NCBI GenBank assembly: GCA_011523365.1
Contig: WTGY01000179.1
Coordinates: 1 to 46,382 of the forward strand
DNA length: 46,382 nucleotides
Source: Caldilineaceae bacterium
GTDB lineage: Bacteria > Chloroflexota > Anaerolineae > Caldilineales > Caldilineaceae
Direction of reading: 5' to 3'
The position numbers were made by a program, and so were the translations under genes. This document shows, piece by piece, positions 34,845-45,084 of this stretch (position 1 is the first letter of the stretch; each line of letters starts with the position of its first letter). Under the pieces are notes generated by a model, which saw only the letters and a list, made by a program, of their open reading frames with translations, did no database searches and was not told where the DNA came from.

Positions 34845-36182
34845 CTAGCGGATAAAGCCCTCGTAGTTGCGCATCATCAGCTGAGCCTCGATCTGTTTCA
34901 TCGTGTCCAGCACAACACCAACCACGATCAGGAGACCCGTGCTGCTGATGATCAGTGTATTGAAACTGCCAACCCCTCCTCCGAAAACAACACCGGCAAG
35001 AAAGGGCAGTACCGCAACCAGGCCGAGAAATAGCGCCCCAACCAGCGTAATACGCCCCAACACACCGTTCAGATACTGTTCAGTCCGCGGACCGGGCCGG
35101 ATGCCTGGAATAAATCCCCCCTGCTTCTGTAACGTGTCGGGGAGATTCTGTTGCCGGAACATGATATCGGTATAGAAGTACGTGAACGCCACCGTCAGCA
35201 TGAAGTAGAACAGCCAGTACAGAAAGTTCTGCGGACTGAACGAGGTGAAAAAGAAATTCGCTATCGAGCCGATCCAGTCATTGCGCAGAATGAAGTAGGA
35301 TGCCATCGTATTCGGCAGAATGAGCAGACTCTGGGCGAAAATCAGCGGAATCATCCCGGCCGTATTTACCCGCATCGGCACGTAGGTACTCTGTCCGCCG
35401 ACCATCATCAGCCGGTTGCCCCGCATCGTGCGCACCCGTTTACCGTACTGTACCGGTATGCGCCGCTGGCCCTCCTGCACCCACACAATCAGGGCCACTG
35501 TCAGTACCGTAATGACACTGAAAATTAACAGCTGCGTGATGCCTTGCTGCGTCAGCAAACGCACCTGGCTTGGCGCCGCCGCCACGATTCCGGCAAATAT
35601 GATCAACGAAACGCCGTTGCCGATGCCCTGCTCCGTAAGCAGCTCGCCCATCCACATCGCCAGCATCGTCCCCGCCGTCAAGCTGATCAGAATCGTCAGC
35701 GACGGAAGCAGCGCGTCGCCCGTGAATCCCCAATTCTCGAGAACCGCACCCGTCGCCGCGCCGCCCACAGGACGGCTGAGCAGCGTCGCCTGACCGAAAG
35801 CCTGCAATAGCGCCAGCGGAACAGTCATATAGTGCGTGTACCGGTTCAGCTGCTGTCGCCCCTGTTCACCCTCCCGGCTCAGCTCCTCCAACTGGGGCAC
35901 GATCGGCGTCAACAGCTGCATGATAATCGTGGCGGTGATGTAGGGATAGACACCCATCGCCATCACGCTGAATTGGGCCAGCGCGCCGCCGCTGAAAAAG
36001 TTCAACAGACTCAGAAGGATGTTCTGGTCCGTCGAACGAAATATCTGGTCCAGCACCTCTCGATTGACGCCCGGCAGAGGAATATGCGCCGCGAGCCGGT
36101 AGGCAACCAGAATCACAAACGTATAGAGCAGCTTCTGACGCAGGTCCGGCAAACGAAAGGCATTGCGTACGGCGTCGAGCAT
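34845..36182 (-). CDS. secY: Preprotein translocase subunit SecY
   Basis: 445 aa. The channel of the Sec translocon. Ten membrane helices can be traced. The opening RQKLLYTFVILVAYRLAAHI, the plug region LNFFSGGALAQFSVMAMGVYP, ITATIIMQLLTPIVPQLEEL, and GIGNGVSLIIFAGIV are standard. The cytoplasmic loop GQRRIPVQYGKRVR and the GGFIPGIRPG block are present. The end of the protein, EAQLMMRNYEGFIR, is typical. 69 nt after rplO. Confidence 0.97.
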   Translation of the reverse strand: MLDAVRNAFRLPDLRQKLLYTFVILVAYRLAAHIPLPGVNREVLDQIFRSTDQNILLSLLNFFSGGALAQFSVMAMGVYPYITATIIMQLLTPIVPQLEELSREGEQGRQQLNRYTHYMTVPLALLQAFGQATLLSRPVGGAATGAVLENWGFTGDALLPSLTILISLTAGTMLAMWMGELLTEQGIGNGVSLIIFAGIVAAAPSQVRLLTQQGITQLLIFSVITVLTVALIVWVQEGQRRIPVQYGKRVRTMRGNRLMMVGGQSTYVPMRVNTAGMIPLIFAQSLLILPNTMASYFILRNDWIGSIANFFFTSFSPQNFLYWLFYFMLTVAFTYFYTDIMFRQQNLPDTLQKQGGFIPGIRPGPRTEQYLNGVLGRITLVGALFLGLVAVLPFLAGVVFGGGVGSFNTLIISSTGLLIVVGVVLDTMKQIEAQLMMRNYEGFIR

Positions 36183-36251
36183 AAAGATTCTCCGGCAGAG
36201 ATTCGTCCGCGTCCGGCAACCTGTCTGGCCGCCAACCCGAACACTCTACAG

Positions 36252-36731
36252 TTAAGACCGCGGCAGATTCCTGTTGACTTCGAAAGGCAGAATGTCGACC
36301 GTACCGCCCGCGGCCTCTACCTTCTCCCTCGCACTCTTGCTGATGCGATGTACCTGCAGATGGAGCGGCTTACTGATCTCTCCCCGCGCCAGCACGACCA
36401 CAGGCTCCTTACTGTCGCCCAGTAGCCCCGTGTCGAAGAGCGCCGCAGGTGTCACCTGTGCCTCGGCTTCAAAGCGTTCGCCCATCCTGTCCAGATTCAC
36501 CGGCGTGTAGGTTACCTTGAAGCGGTTGTTGAAACCGCGCATCCTCGGCAGCCGGCGCAGAAAGCTGAACTGACCGCCTTCAAAGCCGCGCAGACCCTTG
36601 TTTCCGGCGCGGGCATTCTGGCCCTTTGTACCGCGCCCCGCCGTCTTGCCACGTCCCGATCCGGTGCCGCGGCCAACCCGTTTTCGGTTTCTCCTGGCGC
36701 CCTCGTCGGGACGCAAATCGTGCAGTTTCAT
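36252..36731 (-). CDS. rplO: 50S ribosomal protein L15
   Basis: 159 aa. MKLHDLRPDEGARRNRKRVG and the Gly/Arg-rich GRGTGSGRGKTAGRGTKGQ are diagnostic; GGQFSFLRRLPRMRGFNN and the AGGTVDILP ending complete it. 73 nt after rpmD and 69 nt before secY, the usual spc-operon position. Confidence 0.97.
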   Translation of the reverse strand: MKLHDLRPDEGARRNRKRVGRGTGSGRGKTAGRGTKGQNARAGNKGLRGFEGGQFSFLRRLPRMRGFNNRFKVTYTPVNLDRMGERFEAEAQVTPAALFDTGLLGDSKEPVVVLARGEISKPLHLQVHRISKSAREKVEAAGGTVDILPFEVNRNLPRS

Positions 36732-36804
36732 ATCTCGCTTACTCCAGCCACTTGGAAAAGACCGCTACAACCCGGTAAAGCGCCGGATTGCCCGTTCTGT
36801 CCGC

Positions 36805-36996
36805 CTACGCCTCCGCTTCCTCAACCACCTCAACAAGATGAGAGACCTTGGCGATCATCCCACGGACCGTAGGACTGTCTGTCTTCTCGACCGTCTGATT
36901 CATCTTCCGCAGCCCCAGAGCCTGAACAGTCGCTTTCTGGCGCTTGCTGTAACCGATCGGGCTCTTGACCAGCTTAACGGTAATTGTCTTTTCCAT
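36805..36996 (-). CDS. rpmD: 50S ribosomal protein L30
   Basis: 63 aa. [20 protein letters not shown] and [20 protein letters not shown] are the family blocks; a short acidic tail (VEVVEEAEA) ends it. It begins 4 nt after the rpsE stop codon. Confidence 0.96.
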   Translation of the reverse strand: MEKTITVKLVKSPIGYSKRQKATVQALGLRKMNQTVEKTDSPTVRGMIAKVSHLVEVVEEAEA

Positions 36997-37000
36997 CGCT

Positions 37001-37543
37001 CTAATCTTCCTGATACCAGAAGGGCCGCAGCTGCTCAGGATCCACGCCCCGTCGCTGCGCCTCGACTCTGTAATCCTGCAACTGCCTCAGCGACGCAAAG
37101 GTGGCCTGCACCACATTCAGAATATTGTCGCTCCCCAATGACTTGGACAATATATCCTTCACGCCCGCAGCCTCGACCACAGCGCGTACACCCCCACCGG
37201 CTATTACACCGGTCCCGGGGCTCGCCGGCCGCAGCAGAACTTCGCCCGCGCCAAACCGGGCCTGGCTGGCATGAGGAATCGTCGTGCCCAGCAGATTCAC
37301 CTCGACCATCGTCTTGCGCGCCGTTTCGCTCGCCTTGCGAATCGCATCCGGAACCTCGCGCGCCTTGCCTACGCCTACGCCAACACGCCCGTTGTTGTCC
37401 CCGACCACCACCACGGCGCGAAAAGCGAATCTGCGTCCGCCCTTCACCACCTTCGCCGTGCGCGCGATGTGAACGACCTTCTCATCAAGTTCATCCTTCT
37501 CTTCTTCCTGCTCGCGGTCCCGTCGACGGTCTCGACGTCCCAT
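37001..37543 (-). CDS. rpsE: 30S ribosomal protein S5
   Basis: 180 aa. Helps decoding accuracy and mRNA unwinding at the entry site. The N-terminal 20 residues are charged ([20 protein letters not shown]). The core has [37 protein letters not shown], and the second domain [19 protein letters not shown] with [14 protein letters not shown]. 21 nt after rplR. Confidence 0.97.
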   Translation of the reverse strand: MGRRDRRRDREQEEEKDELDEKVVHIARTAKVVKGGRRFAFRAVVVVGDNNGRVGVGVGKAREVPDAIRKASETARKTMVEVNLLGTTIPHASQARFGAGEVLLRPASPGTGVIAGGGVRAVVEAAGVKDILSKSLGSDNILNVVQATFASLRQLQDYRVEAQRRGVDPEQLRPFWYQED

Positions 37544-37564
37544 ATCCTTCTCTCCTTGCTCTGT

Positions 37565-37930
37565 TTAGAAAACGAGACCACCCTCTCGACTGCCATCGGC
37601 CACCGCCTTCACGCGGCCGTGATAGCGGTACCCGCCGCGATCGAAGACCACCTGCTCAATACCGGCCGCCTTGGCGCGCTCCGCGACAATTTTGCCGATC
37701 TCTTTTGCCTGCTCAACCTTCAGCTTTTCGGCCAAAACCTCCTTCAGGTCCGCTTCCAAGGTCGAAGCGGAAACCAGGGTATGGCCGGCCTGGTCGTCGA
37801 TCAACTGTACATTGACGTTTTTCGAGCTGCGATATACATTCAACCGCGGTCGCGCCGCCGTCCCTGAAACCTTGCGCCGTACACGCTTATGCCTGCGCTT
37901 TCGCGCCTCCGTCCGTGTAGCTTTCGCCAT
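37565..37930 (-). CDS. rplR: 50S ribosomal protein L18
   Basis: 121 aa. Binds 5S r[43 protein letters not shown] and the closing [20 protein letters not shown] are diagnostic. 20 nt after rplF. Confidence 0.97.
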   Translation of the reverse strand: MAKATRTEARKRRHKRVRRKVSGTAARPRLNVYRSSKNVNVQLIDDQAGHTLVSASTLEADLKEVLAEKLKVEQAKEIGKIVAERAKAAGIEQVVFDRGGYRYHGRVKAVADGSREGGLVF

Positions 37931-37950
37931 AATTCTCCATCCCTGCTCGG

Positions 37951-38505
37951 CTATACTGCCGCGGCCCCAGCCTTGCCTGCCTTGGAACGCACGTATTCAC
38001 CCTGATATCGGATTCCCTTGCCCTTGTATGGCTCCGGCGGGCGCTCCTTGCGAATCTTTGCAGCCAGTTCGCCTATCTTTTGCTTGTTGATACCTGAAAT
38101 CGTCACCGTCCGCCCATCTCGCGATACTTCAAACTCCACATCCGGGCTGGGAGGCGCATATTCTACTGCATGACTCTTCCCCACCTGCAAAAGCAGGTTC
38201 TTGCCCTCCTGCTGGGCTCGGTAGCCAACACCGTGTATTTCCAGGGTCCTCTTGAAACCGTCGGTCACGCCCACCACCATATTGTTCAGCAACGATCTCG
38301 TCAGGCCGTGCAAGGCGCGATGATGGCGTTGATCGGTGGGTCGGGTCACGACGATCTCGCCATTCTCTCTCGAAATCCTCATGTCCCGGTTGAATTTCTC
38401 GCTGAGTTCCCCTTTTGGCCCCTTCACCGTGACCACGTTGCCTGGCACTATATCTACCGTCACGCTGTCAGGCACAGGAACGGGCATCTTCCCGATTCGT
38501 GACAT
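37951..38505 (-). CDS. rplF: 50S ribosomal protein L6
   Basis: 184 aa. [19 protein letters not shown] and VKGPKGELS open the first domain; the second ends with [19 protein letters not shown], the diagnostic block near the sarcin-ricin loop contact. A short Ala/Lys tail follows. 15 nt after rpsH. Confidence 0.97.
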   Translation of the reverse strand: MSRIGKMPVPVPDSVTVDIVPGNVVTVKGPKGELSEKFNRDMRISRENGEIVVTRPTDQRHHRALHGLTRSLLNNMVVGVTDGFKRTLEIHGVGYRAQQEGKNLLLQVGKSHAVEYAPPSPDVEFEVSRDGRTVTISGINKQKIGELAAKIRKERPPEPYKGKGIRYQGEYVRSKAGKAGAAAV

Positions 38506-38520
38506 CTTATCCTCCCAACA

Positions 38521-38916
38521 TTACCAAACGTTACACAAAACCTCGCCGCCAACCCGTTCGCGGCGCGCTTGCCTTCCACTCATGACACCCTTGGGCGTAG
38601 AAACAATGTTGATCCCCAGGCCGCTGCGTACAAGCGGGATATTTCGATAACCCATGTACGTCCGCCGCCCCGGGCGGCTCACCCGCTCTATCCCGGAAAT
38701 GACCGGTTGCCCCTTATCGGAATACTTCATCCCAACGATCAGATTCGGTCGCGCCTTGTCGCCCGTCACCGAATAACCGCTGATGAAGCCTTCCTCCGCC
38801 AGAATCTTGGCAATCGCGACCTTTACCTTGGAACTGGGCATCACCGCACGACGATGCCTGGAGTTTGACGAGTTGCGGACTCGCGTCAGAAAGTCCGCGA
38901 TTGGATCGGTCATCAT
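38521..38916 (-). CDS. rpsH: 30S ribosomal protein S8
   Basis: 131 aa. A central-domain 16S rRNA binder and, in E. coli, the repressor of the spc operon. TDPIADFLTRVRNSS at the start and the ending GIVSTPKGVMSGRQARRERVG-type block are present, with GLGINIVSTPKGV complete. ATG 38916 gives MMTDPIADF; ATG 38913 is equally possible. An in-frame start at 38949 would add 11 residues before the family start. Confidence 0.96.
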   Translation of the reverse strand: MMTDPIADFLTRVRNSSNSRHRRAVMPSSKVKVAIAKILAEEGFISGYSVTGDKARPNLIVGMKYSDKGQPVISGIERVSRPGRRTYMGYRNIPLVRSGLGINIVSTPKGVMSGRQARRERVGGEVLCNVW

Positions 38917-38995
38917 AACCAGTGCTTCCTCTTCTATCTTGCAGCGCAACCCGTGCCGGCAATTTCGGCAGCCGGTGCGCCCGATTTTGGTCCTT

Positions 38996-39178
38996 CTACC
39001 AGCTGGACTTGACTACGCCCGGCAAATGGCCCTCTAGCGCTTCTCGACGAAAACAGATGCGGCAAAGGCCGAATCGGCGCATGTACGCCCGCGGGCGGCC
39101 ACACTTTGAACAACGGTTTCGCACCCGCACTTCATACTTCCGCTTGGACTCCCGCAGAACGATACTTTTCTTAGCCAC
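38996..39178 (-). CDS. rpsZ: 30S ribosomal protein S14, type Z
   Basis: 60 aa. The short zinc-binding S14. The ligands are in RCSKCGRPR and FGLCRICFR (C-x2-C-x12-C-x2-C); the ending [11 protein letters not shown] is standard. Type Z is found in Gram-positives, Chloroflexota and others and replaces the 101-residue form (rpsN). 53 nt after rplE and 79 nt before rpsH. Confidence 0.96.
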   Translation of the reverse strand: MAKKSIVLRESKRKYEVRVRNRCSKCGRPRAYMRRFGLCRICFRREALEGHLPGVVKSSW

Positions 39179-39231
39179 AGACAGCTCTCTCCTTCATCTT
39201 CGTAGCTATCGTCTCTTGGTAGTTACTGTCA

Positions 39232-39798
39232 CTATCGCCTTTGGAACGGCATATCCATCATCGCCAGGAGCCGCCGGCCTTCCTCATCGGATCCAGCCGT
39301 CGTAACGATCGTAACTTCCATCCCTCGAACCTTGTCGATCTCGTCGTAGTCGATCTCCGGAAAGACCAACTGTTCACGCAAGCCCAGGCTGTAGTTGCCG
39401 CGCCCGTCGAAAGAGTCCGGCGAAATGCCGCGAAAATCCCGCTGCGCCGGCAACGCAATGCTGATCAGCCTGTCCAGAAAATCCCACATCCGGCGGCCGC
39501 GCAGCGTCACCTTTACGCCGATCGGCATCCCGGCCCGCAGCTTGAAAGTGGCAATCGACTTGCGAGCCCGCGTCACGATCGGCCTTTGACCCGTTATCGT
39601 CGTTAGATCCTGGCTGGCGCGCTCAATCGTTTTGCCATCCGTGATCGCCTCTCCCATGCCGATGTTCACGCTGATCTTGTCAACCCTCGGCACCTGCATG
39701 ATATTCGTATAGCCGAATTCCGTCATCAGCGCCGGCGCAATCTCGCTATCAAATCGTTCCTTCAACCGGGGCTTCTGCGTCCCGTTCGCTTCACTCAT
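39232..39798 (-). CDS. rplE: 50S ribosomal protein L5
   Basis: 188 aa. Binds 5S rRNA and contacts the P-site tRNA. Blocks: [58 protein letters not shown] and [18 protein letters not shown]. The N-terminus is slightly extended and polar ([10 protein letters not shown]). 66 nt after rplX. Confidence 0.97.
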   Translation of the reverse strand: MSEANGTQKPRLKERFDSEIAPALMTEFGYTNIMQVPRVDKISVNIGMGEAITDGKTIERASQDLTTITGQRPIVTRARKSIATFKLRAGMPIGVKVTLRGRRMWDFLDRLISIALPAQRDFRGISPDSFDGRGNYSLGLREQLVFPEIDYDEIDKVRGMEVTIVTTAGSDEEGRRLLAMMDMPFQRR

Positions 39799-39864
39799 CG
39801 CATTTCACTCCTCGCCCGCAACTGCCGCCCATGTCGGCATCAGGCCGTCATTCTGACCCTTGAA

Positions 39865-40224
39865 CTAACTTTCACTCCCGGTTGGCAGCGACTCTCCCGT
39901 GCGCCTGTCGACTCGGATCTTGTCCTCGCCTTCAAATCGGTAGCCGGCGCGTGTCACCTCGTTGTCCGTCCCCACCAGCGCCACGTTGCTGATGTGTATC
40001 GGAGCCTCCAACTCGATGCGTCCCGTCTGCGTGCGCACCGTCGGGCTGCGGCGCTGATGCTTCGTTACAAAGTTCGCGCCCGCCACCACAACGTACACGC
40101 GGTTGGGATCCAGCCGGCCCTTCTTGTCCTTCTTGCGTATTACGCTCTGGACATCACCGCGGTGCCCCTTGTCATTGCCGGCGATCACCTCAACGAGGTC
40201 ACCCTTCCTGATCTTTACGCCCAT
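39865..40224 (-). CDS. rplX: 50S ribosomal protein L24
   Basis: 119 aa. An assembly initiator near the tunnel exit. The KOW motif KGDLVEVIAGNDKGHRGDVQ opens the protein, with VYVVVAGANFVTKHQRRS and IELEAPIHISNVAL following. The C-terminus (RRTGESLPTGSES) has a few extra polar residues. 74 nt after rplN. Confidence 0.97.
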   Translation of the reverse strand: MGVKIRKGDLVEVIAGNDKGHRGDVQSVIRKKDKKGRLDPNRVYVVVAGANFVTKHQRRSPTVRTQTGRIELEAPIHISNVALVGTDNEVTRAGYRFEGEDKIRVDRRTGESLPTGSES

Positions 40225-40298
40225 CCCCTCTTCTCCTCAAATCCTGAACAGAACCGTCCGCCGGCCCGCCCTGTCTGAAGCCTGACCATCTGTACGCC

Positions 40299-40667
40299 TC
40301 AGAGTACCTCCGGAGCCAGGGATACGATCTTCATATACCCGTGGTCCCGCAACTCCCGCGCAACCGGGCCAAAAATCCGGGTACCGCGTGGATTCCTGTT
40401 GTCATCTATCAGTACGGCGGCATTCTCGTCGAATCGAATATAGCTCCCGTCCTTACGCCGCACCGGCCGTCGAGTGCGCACGATAACCGCCCGCACAATC
40501 TCTCCCTTCCTCACCGACGCCGTCGGACTCGACGACTTCACAGTCGCCACGATCACATCACCAATGCCACCGTAACGCCGCGTACTGCCCCCTCGGACTC
40601 GAATAGTAAGTAACTCTTTCGCCCCCGTATTGTCCGCAACCCGTAGGCGACTCTCTTGTTGAATCAT
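40299..40667 (-). CDS. rplN: 50S ribosomal protein L14
   Basis: 122 aa. [56 protein letters not shown] and the ending IVSLAPEVL are all diagnostic. Forms an intersubunit bridge. 36 nt after rpsQ. Confidence 0.98.
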   Translation of the reverse strand: MIQQESRLRVADNTGAKELLTIRVRGGSTRRYGGIGDVIVATVKSSSPTASVRKGEIVRAVIVRTRRPVRRKDGSYIRFDENAAVLIDDNRNPRGTRIFGPVARELRDHGYMKIVSLAPEVL

Positions 40668-40703
40668 GGCTCAATACCTCTTCTCTTGCCGGCGCGCCTC
40701 GAA

Positions 40704-40961
40704 TTAAACAACAGCCGCACGGTCTAGAATCTTCGAGACATAAAACTTCTTGTGCTTGCTGATCGGCCGGCATTCACGAATCTGGACCGTATCTCCGATT
40801 TGGCAAGCATTGTCCTGATCGTGCGCCTTGTACTTCTTATGTGACTTCACAACCTTGCCGTATAGGGCATGACGCGCGGCCCGCTCTACTTCCACGACCA
40901 CTGTCTTGTCCATCTTGTCGCTGGTGACCACGCCAACCAACTCGCGTCTTCGCTCGCGCAT
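40704..40961 (-). CDS. rpsQ: 30S ribosomal protein S17
   Basis: 85 aa. ELVGVVTSDKMDKTVVVEVE, the HALYGKVVKSHKKYKAHD block, and QIGDTVQIRECRPISKHK are diagnostic. It starts 6 nt after rpmC. Confidence 0.97.
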   Translation of the reverse strand: MRERRRELVGVVTSDKMDKTVVVEVERAARHALYGKVVKSHKKYKAHDQDNACQIGDTVQIRECRPISKHKKFYVSKILDRAAVV

Positions 40962-40967
40962 TTCCCC

Positions 40968-41177
40968 TTACTCCTCGTCCTCTTCGGCCATTAACTCCCG
41001 CTCACGCAATATCGTCTTGATCCGCGCAATGTCCTTGCGGACCTGTCCCTTGCGTGCCGTATTGGTCATCTGCCCCGTCGCCTTCTGAAAGCGCAGGTTA
41101 AACAGCTCCTGGTATCCCTCGTCCAACCGGCTGTAAAGTTCACTCTCTGTGAGCGGGCGCAGTTCATGTGCTTTCAT
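40968..41177 (-). CDS. rpmC: 50S ribosomal protein L29
   Basis: 69 aa. Lies at the tunnel exit, where trigger factor and SRP dock. [20 protein letters not shown] and [20 protein letters not shown] are diagnostic; the tail is acidic (ELMAEEDEE). 24 nt after rplP. Confidence 0.97.
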   Translation of the reverse strand: MKAHELRPLTESELYSRLDEGYQELFNLRFQKATGQMTNTARKGQVRKDIARIKTILRERELMAEEDEE

Positions 41178-41201
41178 GTCGCTTTCCTCCTCGCCTTCTC
41201 G

Positions 41202-41615
41202 TCAAAGGTCCTCTCGGGCGACGAACTGTGTACCCATCGGCAACTTATGCGCAGCCAGTCGGAAGGCCTCTCGCGCCTGCGTCTCGTCTACACCGGCAAT
41301 CTCAAATACCATGCGTCCCGGCTTTACCACCGCCACCCAGTGATCGACATTGCCCTTGCCCGATCCCATCCGCGTCTCGGCTGCCCGTTCCGTTACCGGC
41401 TTGTCCGGAAAAATACGAATCCACAACTTGCCGCCGCGCCGTACATAACGGACAATCGCCCGGCGGGCCGCCTCAATCTGCCGGCTCGTTACCCAGGACG
41501 GCTCAGTCGCCTGCAGCCCGAACGTGCCAAAATCAATCTTGTTGCCCCGCGTTGCCGTTCCCCGCATCCGACCGCGGTGCATCTTGCGATATTTTACTCG
41601 CTTCGGCATCAACAT
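41202..41615 (-). CDS. rplP: 50S ribosomal protein L16
   Basis: 137 aa. Contacts the A-site tRNA elbow. [19 protein letters not shown] and [20 protein letters not shown] are diagnostic, as is [18 protein letters not shown]. Two ATGs, at 41615 and 41609, are possible starts; the first is better spaced from a GGAG. Confidence 0.97.
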   Translation of the reverse strand: MLMPKRVKYRKMHRGRMRGTATRGNKIDFGTFGLQATEPSWVTSRQIEAARRAIVRYVRRGGKLWIRIFPDKPVTERAAETRMGSGKGNVDHWVAVVKPGRMVFEIAGVDETQAREAFRLAAHKLPMGTQFVAREDL

Positions 41616-41673
41616 TTTCTGCTCTCCATCCCGCTTCGATTTGTCCAGCCCCGCCCATGCCGGGCAGAAGCCG

Positions 41674-42348
41674 CTACTCGGTCAGCGCCATCTCCGCATA
41701 GCGGGCATGGTACTCTTCACCAGGCAGCACTTCACCGTGATAGACCCACGTCTTCACGCCTATCACGCCGTAAGTCGTGTTCGCTTCGGCCGTTCCATAG
41801 TCGATCTCGGCACGCAATGTGTGCCGCGGAACCTGCCCGTCCCGGATCGTGTCGACCCGGCCCATCTCGCTGCCGCCCAAACGCCCCGCCACCTGGATCA
41901 TGACGCCTTCCGCGCCGGTCCGCATTGCCCGTCCCGCCGCCTGCTTCATCGCCCGCTTCCAGCTGATGCGGCGCTCCAACTGCTCGGCCACATTCTCGGA
42001 AACCAGCTGGGCATCCGTCTCCGGCTTATCTATCTCGCGTACGTCGATCTTGACCTTCTTGTTCGTCAACTCCTGCAGATTCACCCGCAACACGTTCACA
42101 TTTGCGCCCTTACGCCCAATGATAATCCCGGGCTTGGCCGTGTTGATGATTACGTGGACCTGGTTGGGCTGGCGTTCGATCTCGATGAAGCTGATGCCTG
42201 CACGCGGGGCGTCACGATGAATCATGGCTCTGATCTCTCGATCCTCGCCCAACTGATCCACGTATTCAGGGCCCGTTGCGTACCAGCGGCTCTTGTGTTC
42301 CTTGATGATCCCCAGGCGAAAACCGGTCGGATGTACTTTGCGTCCCAT
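41674..42348 (-). CDS. rpsC: 30S ribosomal protein S3
   Basis: 224 aa. Lines the mRNA entry channel. [20 protein letters not shown] opens it; the KH domain has [17 protein letters not shown]; the C-terminal domain has [19 protein letters not shown] and [12 protein letters not shown] 42348 has AGGAGG 4-5 nt upstream. An in-frame start at 42579 would run 77 residues into rplV and is rejected. Confidence 0.97.
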   Translation of the reverse strand: MGRKVHPTGFRLGIIKEHKSRWYATGPEYVDQLGEDREIRAMIHRDAPRAGISFIEIERQPNQVHVIINTAKPGIIIGRKGANVNVLRVNLQELTNKKVKIDVREIDKPETDAQLVSENVAEQLERRISWKRAMKQAAGRAMRTGAEGVMIQVAGRLGGSEMGRVDTIRDGQVPRHTLRAEIDYGTAEANTTYGVIGVKTWVYHGEVLPGEEYHARYAEMALTE

Positions 42349-42406
42349 TGGGCCTCCTTGTGCAGAGCAAGTGGTCAATAAACCACCAGCCGCCGCTGTT
42401 CGTCCG

Positions 42407-42751
42407 CTATGCCTCGTCCAAACGCTCTTCCAGCACAACCGTAATGTGCGAGGAGCGTCGAATCCATGGCTTGAATCGGCCGCGCGCGCCAAATCGCCGC
42501 CACCGCCGGTTCGGCGCCTGATCGGCATAGATCTGGCTGATGTATAGCTCATCAGCCTCCAAACCGAAATTCTCGACACCGTTCGCGATCGCGCTCTTCA
42601 GCGTCTTCGCAACCTCCTTGGCCGCCTGCTGGGGCATGAACTGCAGCAGCGTCAAAGCCTCCTCCGCCTGCCGCCCCCGCATCTCATCCAGGACCAGGCG
42701 CGCCTTCTGCGGGCTGATCCCCGTATACTTGTTAACTGCTCGAACTTCCAT
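42407..42751 (-). CDS. rplV: 50S ribosomal protein L22
   Basis: 114 aa. Its beta hairpin lines the exit tunnel. [20 protein letters not shown] opens the protein; [20 protein letters not shown] is the hairpin and closing block. ATG 42751 is chosen because the family starts here; an in-frame start at 42799 adds 16 residues. 63 nt after rpsS. Confidence 0.97.
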   Translation of the reverse strand: MEVRAVNKYTGISPQKARLVLDEMRGRQAEEALTLLQFMPQQAAKEVAKTLKSAIANGVENFGLEADELYISQIYADQAPNRRWRRFGARGRFKPWIRRSSHITVVLEERLDEA

Positions 42752-42814
42752 CGTACGCGCTCCCCAGTCTCCCGGATGGAGGAAAAAAACCGCTTTCAAC
42801 CCTAAACCGCTAAA

Positions 42815-43096
42815 CTACACACGGCGTGTGCTTCTCTCCGACCTGATATGTCCGCGAAAGAATCGGGTCGGCGCAAACTCGCCCAGCTTGTGCCCCACCA
42901 TGTTTTCCGTGATATAGATCGGTACATGACGGCGGCCGTCGTGAATCGCCAGCGTATGCCCGACAAACTGCGGAAATATCGTCGAAGACCGCGACCATGT
43001 CTTGAGCACCTTCCGTTCACCCGCCCGGTTCATGTCTTCGATCTTCTTCAGTAGCCGCGGCTCCACATACGGTCCCTTCTTCAGGCTACGTCCCAT
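42815..43096 (-). CDS. rpsS: 30S ribosomal protein S19
   Basis: 93 aa. A head protein paired with S13. [40 protein letters not shown] and [18 protein letters not shown] are diagnostic. 30 nt after rplB. Confidence 0.98.
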   Translation of the reverse strand: MGRSLKKGPYVEPRLLKKIEDMNRAGERKVLKTWSRSSTIFPQFVGHTLAIHDGRRHVPIYITENMVGHKLGEFAPTRFFRGHIRSERSTRRV

Positions 43097-43126
43097 CGAA
43101 TCTCCTCCACAACTGCAACTGACACG

Positions 43127-43960
43127 CTATCGACGCTTACCACCGCGCCGCACTATATATTTCCCCGTTCTCTTGTTGCGCCGCGTCCGCTTACCCAACG
43201 CCGGCTGTCCCCAAGGCGTCTTCGGGCCCGGCATACCAATCGGCGACCGCCCCTCGCCGCCGCCGTGAGGATGCGACGCAGGGTCCATCGCTACACCGCG
43301 CACCGACGGCCGGATTCCCATCCAGCGCCGCCGCCCGGCTTTACCCAACGAAATATTGCTGTGATCCGGGTTCGACACCTGGCCAACCGTGGCCAGGCAG
43401 TCCATCTCTATGTAGCGGACCTCGCCGCTGGGAAGTCGCACCTGCGCACGCGGCCCCTCTTTGGCCACCAGCTGCGCAGAAACCCCCGCGCTCCGCACCA
43501 GTTGCGCGCCCCGCCCAGGATACAACTCAATATTGTGAATCTGCGTGCCCGGCGGGATGTTGCGAATCGGCAGCGCATTACCGGGCCGAATGTCAGCGTT
43601 CGGGCCCGACTCCAGAACGTCCCCAACCTGAACACCTAAAGGCGCGACAATGTACCGCTTCTCGCCGTCCTCATAGCTGAGCAGCGCAATGCGTGCACTG
43701 CGGTTCGGGTCGTACTCAATCGACGTGACCCGCGCCGGAGCCCCCCACCTTTCCCGCCTGAAGTCAATGATGCGGTAACGCCGCTTGTGTCCCCCGCCGC
43801 GGTGACGGACTGTGATCCGCCCCTGGTTGTTGCGCCCGCCCTTCTTGTTCAGAGAAACCGTCAACGAACGCTCGGGCTTCGTGCGCGTAATCGTTTCGAA
43901 TGTCGAGACACTCATGTCCCGTCGTCCCGGCGACGTGGGACGGTATATCTTTACAGGCAT
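43127..43960 (-). CDS. rplB: 50S ribosomal protein L2
   Basis: 277 aa. Needed for subunit joining and peptidyl transfer. [15 protein letters not shown] at the start, [15 protein letters not shown] and the C-terminal [20 protein letters not shown], with the essential His in the PHGGGEG loop, are diagnostic. 73 nt after rplW. Confidence 0.98.
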   Translation of the reverse strand: MPVKIYRPTSPGRRDMSVSTFETITRTKPERSLTVSLNKKGGRNNQGRITVRHRGGGHKRRYRIIDFRRERWGAPARVTSIEYDPNRSARIALLSYEDGEKRYIVAPLGVQVGDVLESGPNADIRPGNALPIRNIPPGTQIHNIELYPGRGAQLVRSAGVSAQLVAKEGPRAQVRLPSGEVRYIEMDCLATVGQVSNPDHSNISLGKAGRRRWMGIRPSVRGVAMDPASHPHGGGEGRSPIGMPGPKTPWGQPALGKRTRRNKRTGKYIVRRGGKRR

Positions 43961-44033
43961 AAAAATCTATCTCCGTTCGCGAAGAGAAAGATGGGACTGA
44001 ACCGCTCCCCCTCCTCCCGCCAGTTCCTGACCG

Positions 44034-44324
44034 CTACACACCTTCAAAGAACTGAATGCTGTCACCTTCACTCAATGTAACAACCGCCTTTTTCCAAGGC
44101 GACTTCCGCACCACTTTGCGCCGCCCGCGCATCCCCGTCTTGGCCGGCATCATCATGACCCGCACCTCCTCCACACTCACCCTGAAGGCGGTCTCTACTG
44201 CATCGCGAATCTGGTGCTTATTGGCTCGCGTGTCGACTTCAAACGTGTACTGATTGTTGAAGTCGGCCGCATCGTACGACTTTTCCGTAATGACGGGGCG
44301 CTTTATCACTTCATATACGTGCAT
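44034..44324 (-). CDS. rplW: 50S ribosomal protein L23
   Basis: 96 aa. The main docking site for trigger factor and SRP at the tunnel exit. VIKRPVITEKSYDAADFNNQ, YTFEVDTRANKHQIRDAVE and VRVMMMPAKTGMRGRRKV are diagnostic. 77 nt after rplD. Confidence 0.97.
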   Translation of the reverse strand: MHVYEVIKRPVITEKSYDAADFNNQYTFEVDTRANKHQIRDAVETAFRVSVEEVRVMMMPAKTGMRGRRKVVRKSPWKKAVVTLSEGDSIQFFEGV

Positions 44325-44401
44325 CGGGTTCTCCTCGTATCGGACGCTGACCCATTCTCCCTGCTGCTGCCAACTGTCCTTGTCTCCGCAAATGGCAGCG
44401 G

Positions 44402-45025
44402 TCAGGCAAGCCAGTCGTGAATAAATTCGACCGAGGCCTGCGGCATCAGTAGCCTGTCATGGCTGAGCAGATCCTGAATGTTCAGATTACTGCTGAGCAA
44501 CGATTTCGCCTGCGGCAAGTTGCTGATCGACTTCTCGACAGCCAGGTCCCGCTCCGGCAATATGACAAGTACGCTACTGCTGTCCAGACCCAGGTTAGCC
44601 AGCGTCTGCATGAAGGCCTTGGTCTTCGGTGCATCCATCGTCAACGCCTCCAGCACCACGATCTGGTCCGCCCCTGCCTTGACGCTCAGCGCACCCCGCA
44701 AAGCAGCCCTGCGCATCTTCTTGGGCATCTTCTTCGTGTACTTGCGCGGCGTGGGGCCAAAAGCCGTCCCGCCCCCTACCCAAATCGGAGACCGGATCGA
44801 GCCGTGCCGCGCCCGCCCGGTGCCCTTCTGACGCCACGGCTTGCGCCCGCCCCCGCGAACCTCGCTGCGCGACTTCGTCTTGTGCGTACCCGTGCGCGCG
44901 TTCGCCAGCTGCCTCACCAATGCCTGGTGCATCAGCCCCCGATTGACCGGAGCGGCAAATACCGTATCCTCCAACTGCATCTGGCCGGTCTCTTCACCGG
45001 CCATATTTCGAATTGGTACTTCCAC
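44402..45025 (-). CDS. rplD: 50S ribosomal protein L4
   Basis: 207 aa. Its loop lines the exit tunnel; in E. coli it also represses the S10 operon. VEVPIRNMAGEETGQMQL opens the protein. The loop block is RGGGRKPWRQKGTGRARHGS, followed by SPIWVGGGTAFGPTPRKY. GTG 45025 is chosen because GGAGG lies 7 nt upstream and the resulting length of 207 is normal; an in-frame ATG at 45061 adds 12 unlike residues. Confidence 0.96.
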   Translation of the reverse strand: MEVPIRNMAGEETGQMQLEDTVFAAPVNRGLMHQALVRQLANARTGTHKTKSRSEVRGGGRKPWRQKGTGRARHGSIRSPIWVGGGTAFGPTPRKYTKKMPKKMRRAALRGALSVKAGADQIVVLEALTMDAPKTKAFMQTLANLGLDSSSVLVILPERDLAVEKSISNLPQAKSLLSSNLNIQDLLSHDRLLMPQASVEFIHDWLA

Positions 45026-45084
45026 CGTTTCGCCTCCGTACCAGTAGCTGCCGATTCCCAAATTATCGAACCGGCCGCCCCGTC

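Noticed and set aside
36598..37815. A 405-codon open frame on the + strand opposite rplO-rpsE-rplR
   Set aside because: It crosses four certain ribosomal-protein genes antisense and is dominated by Arg, Pro and Ser, a shadow pattern.
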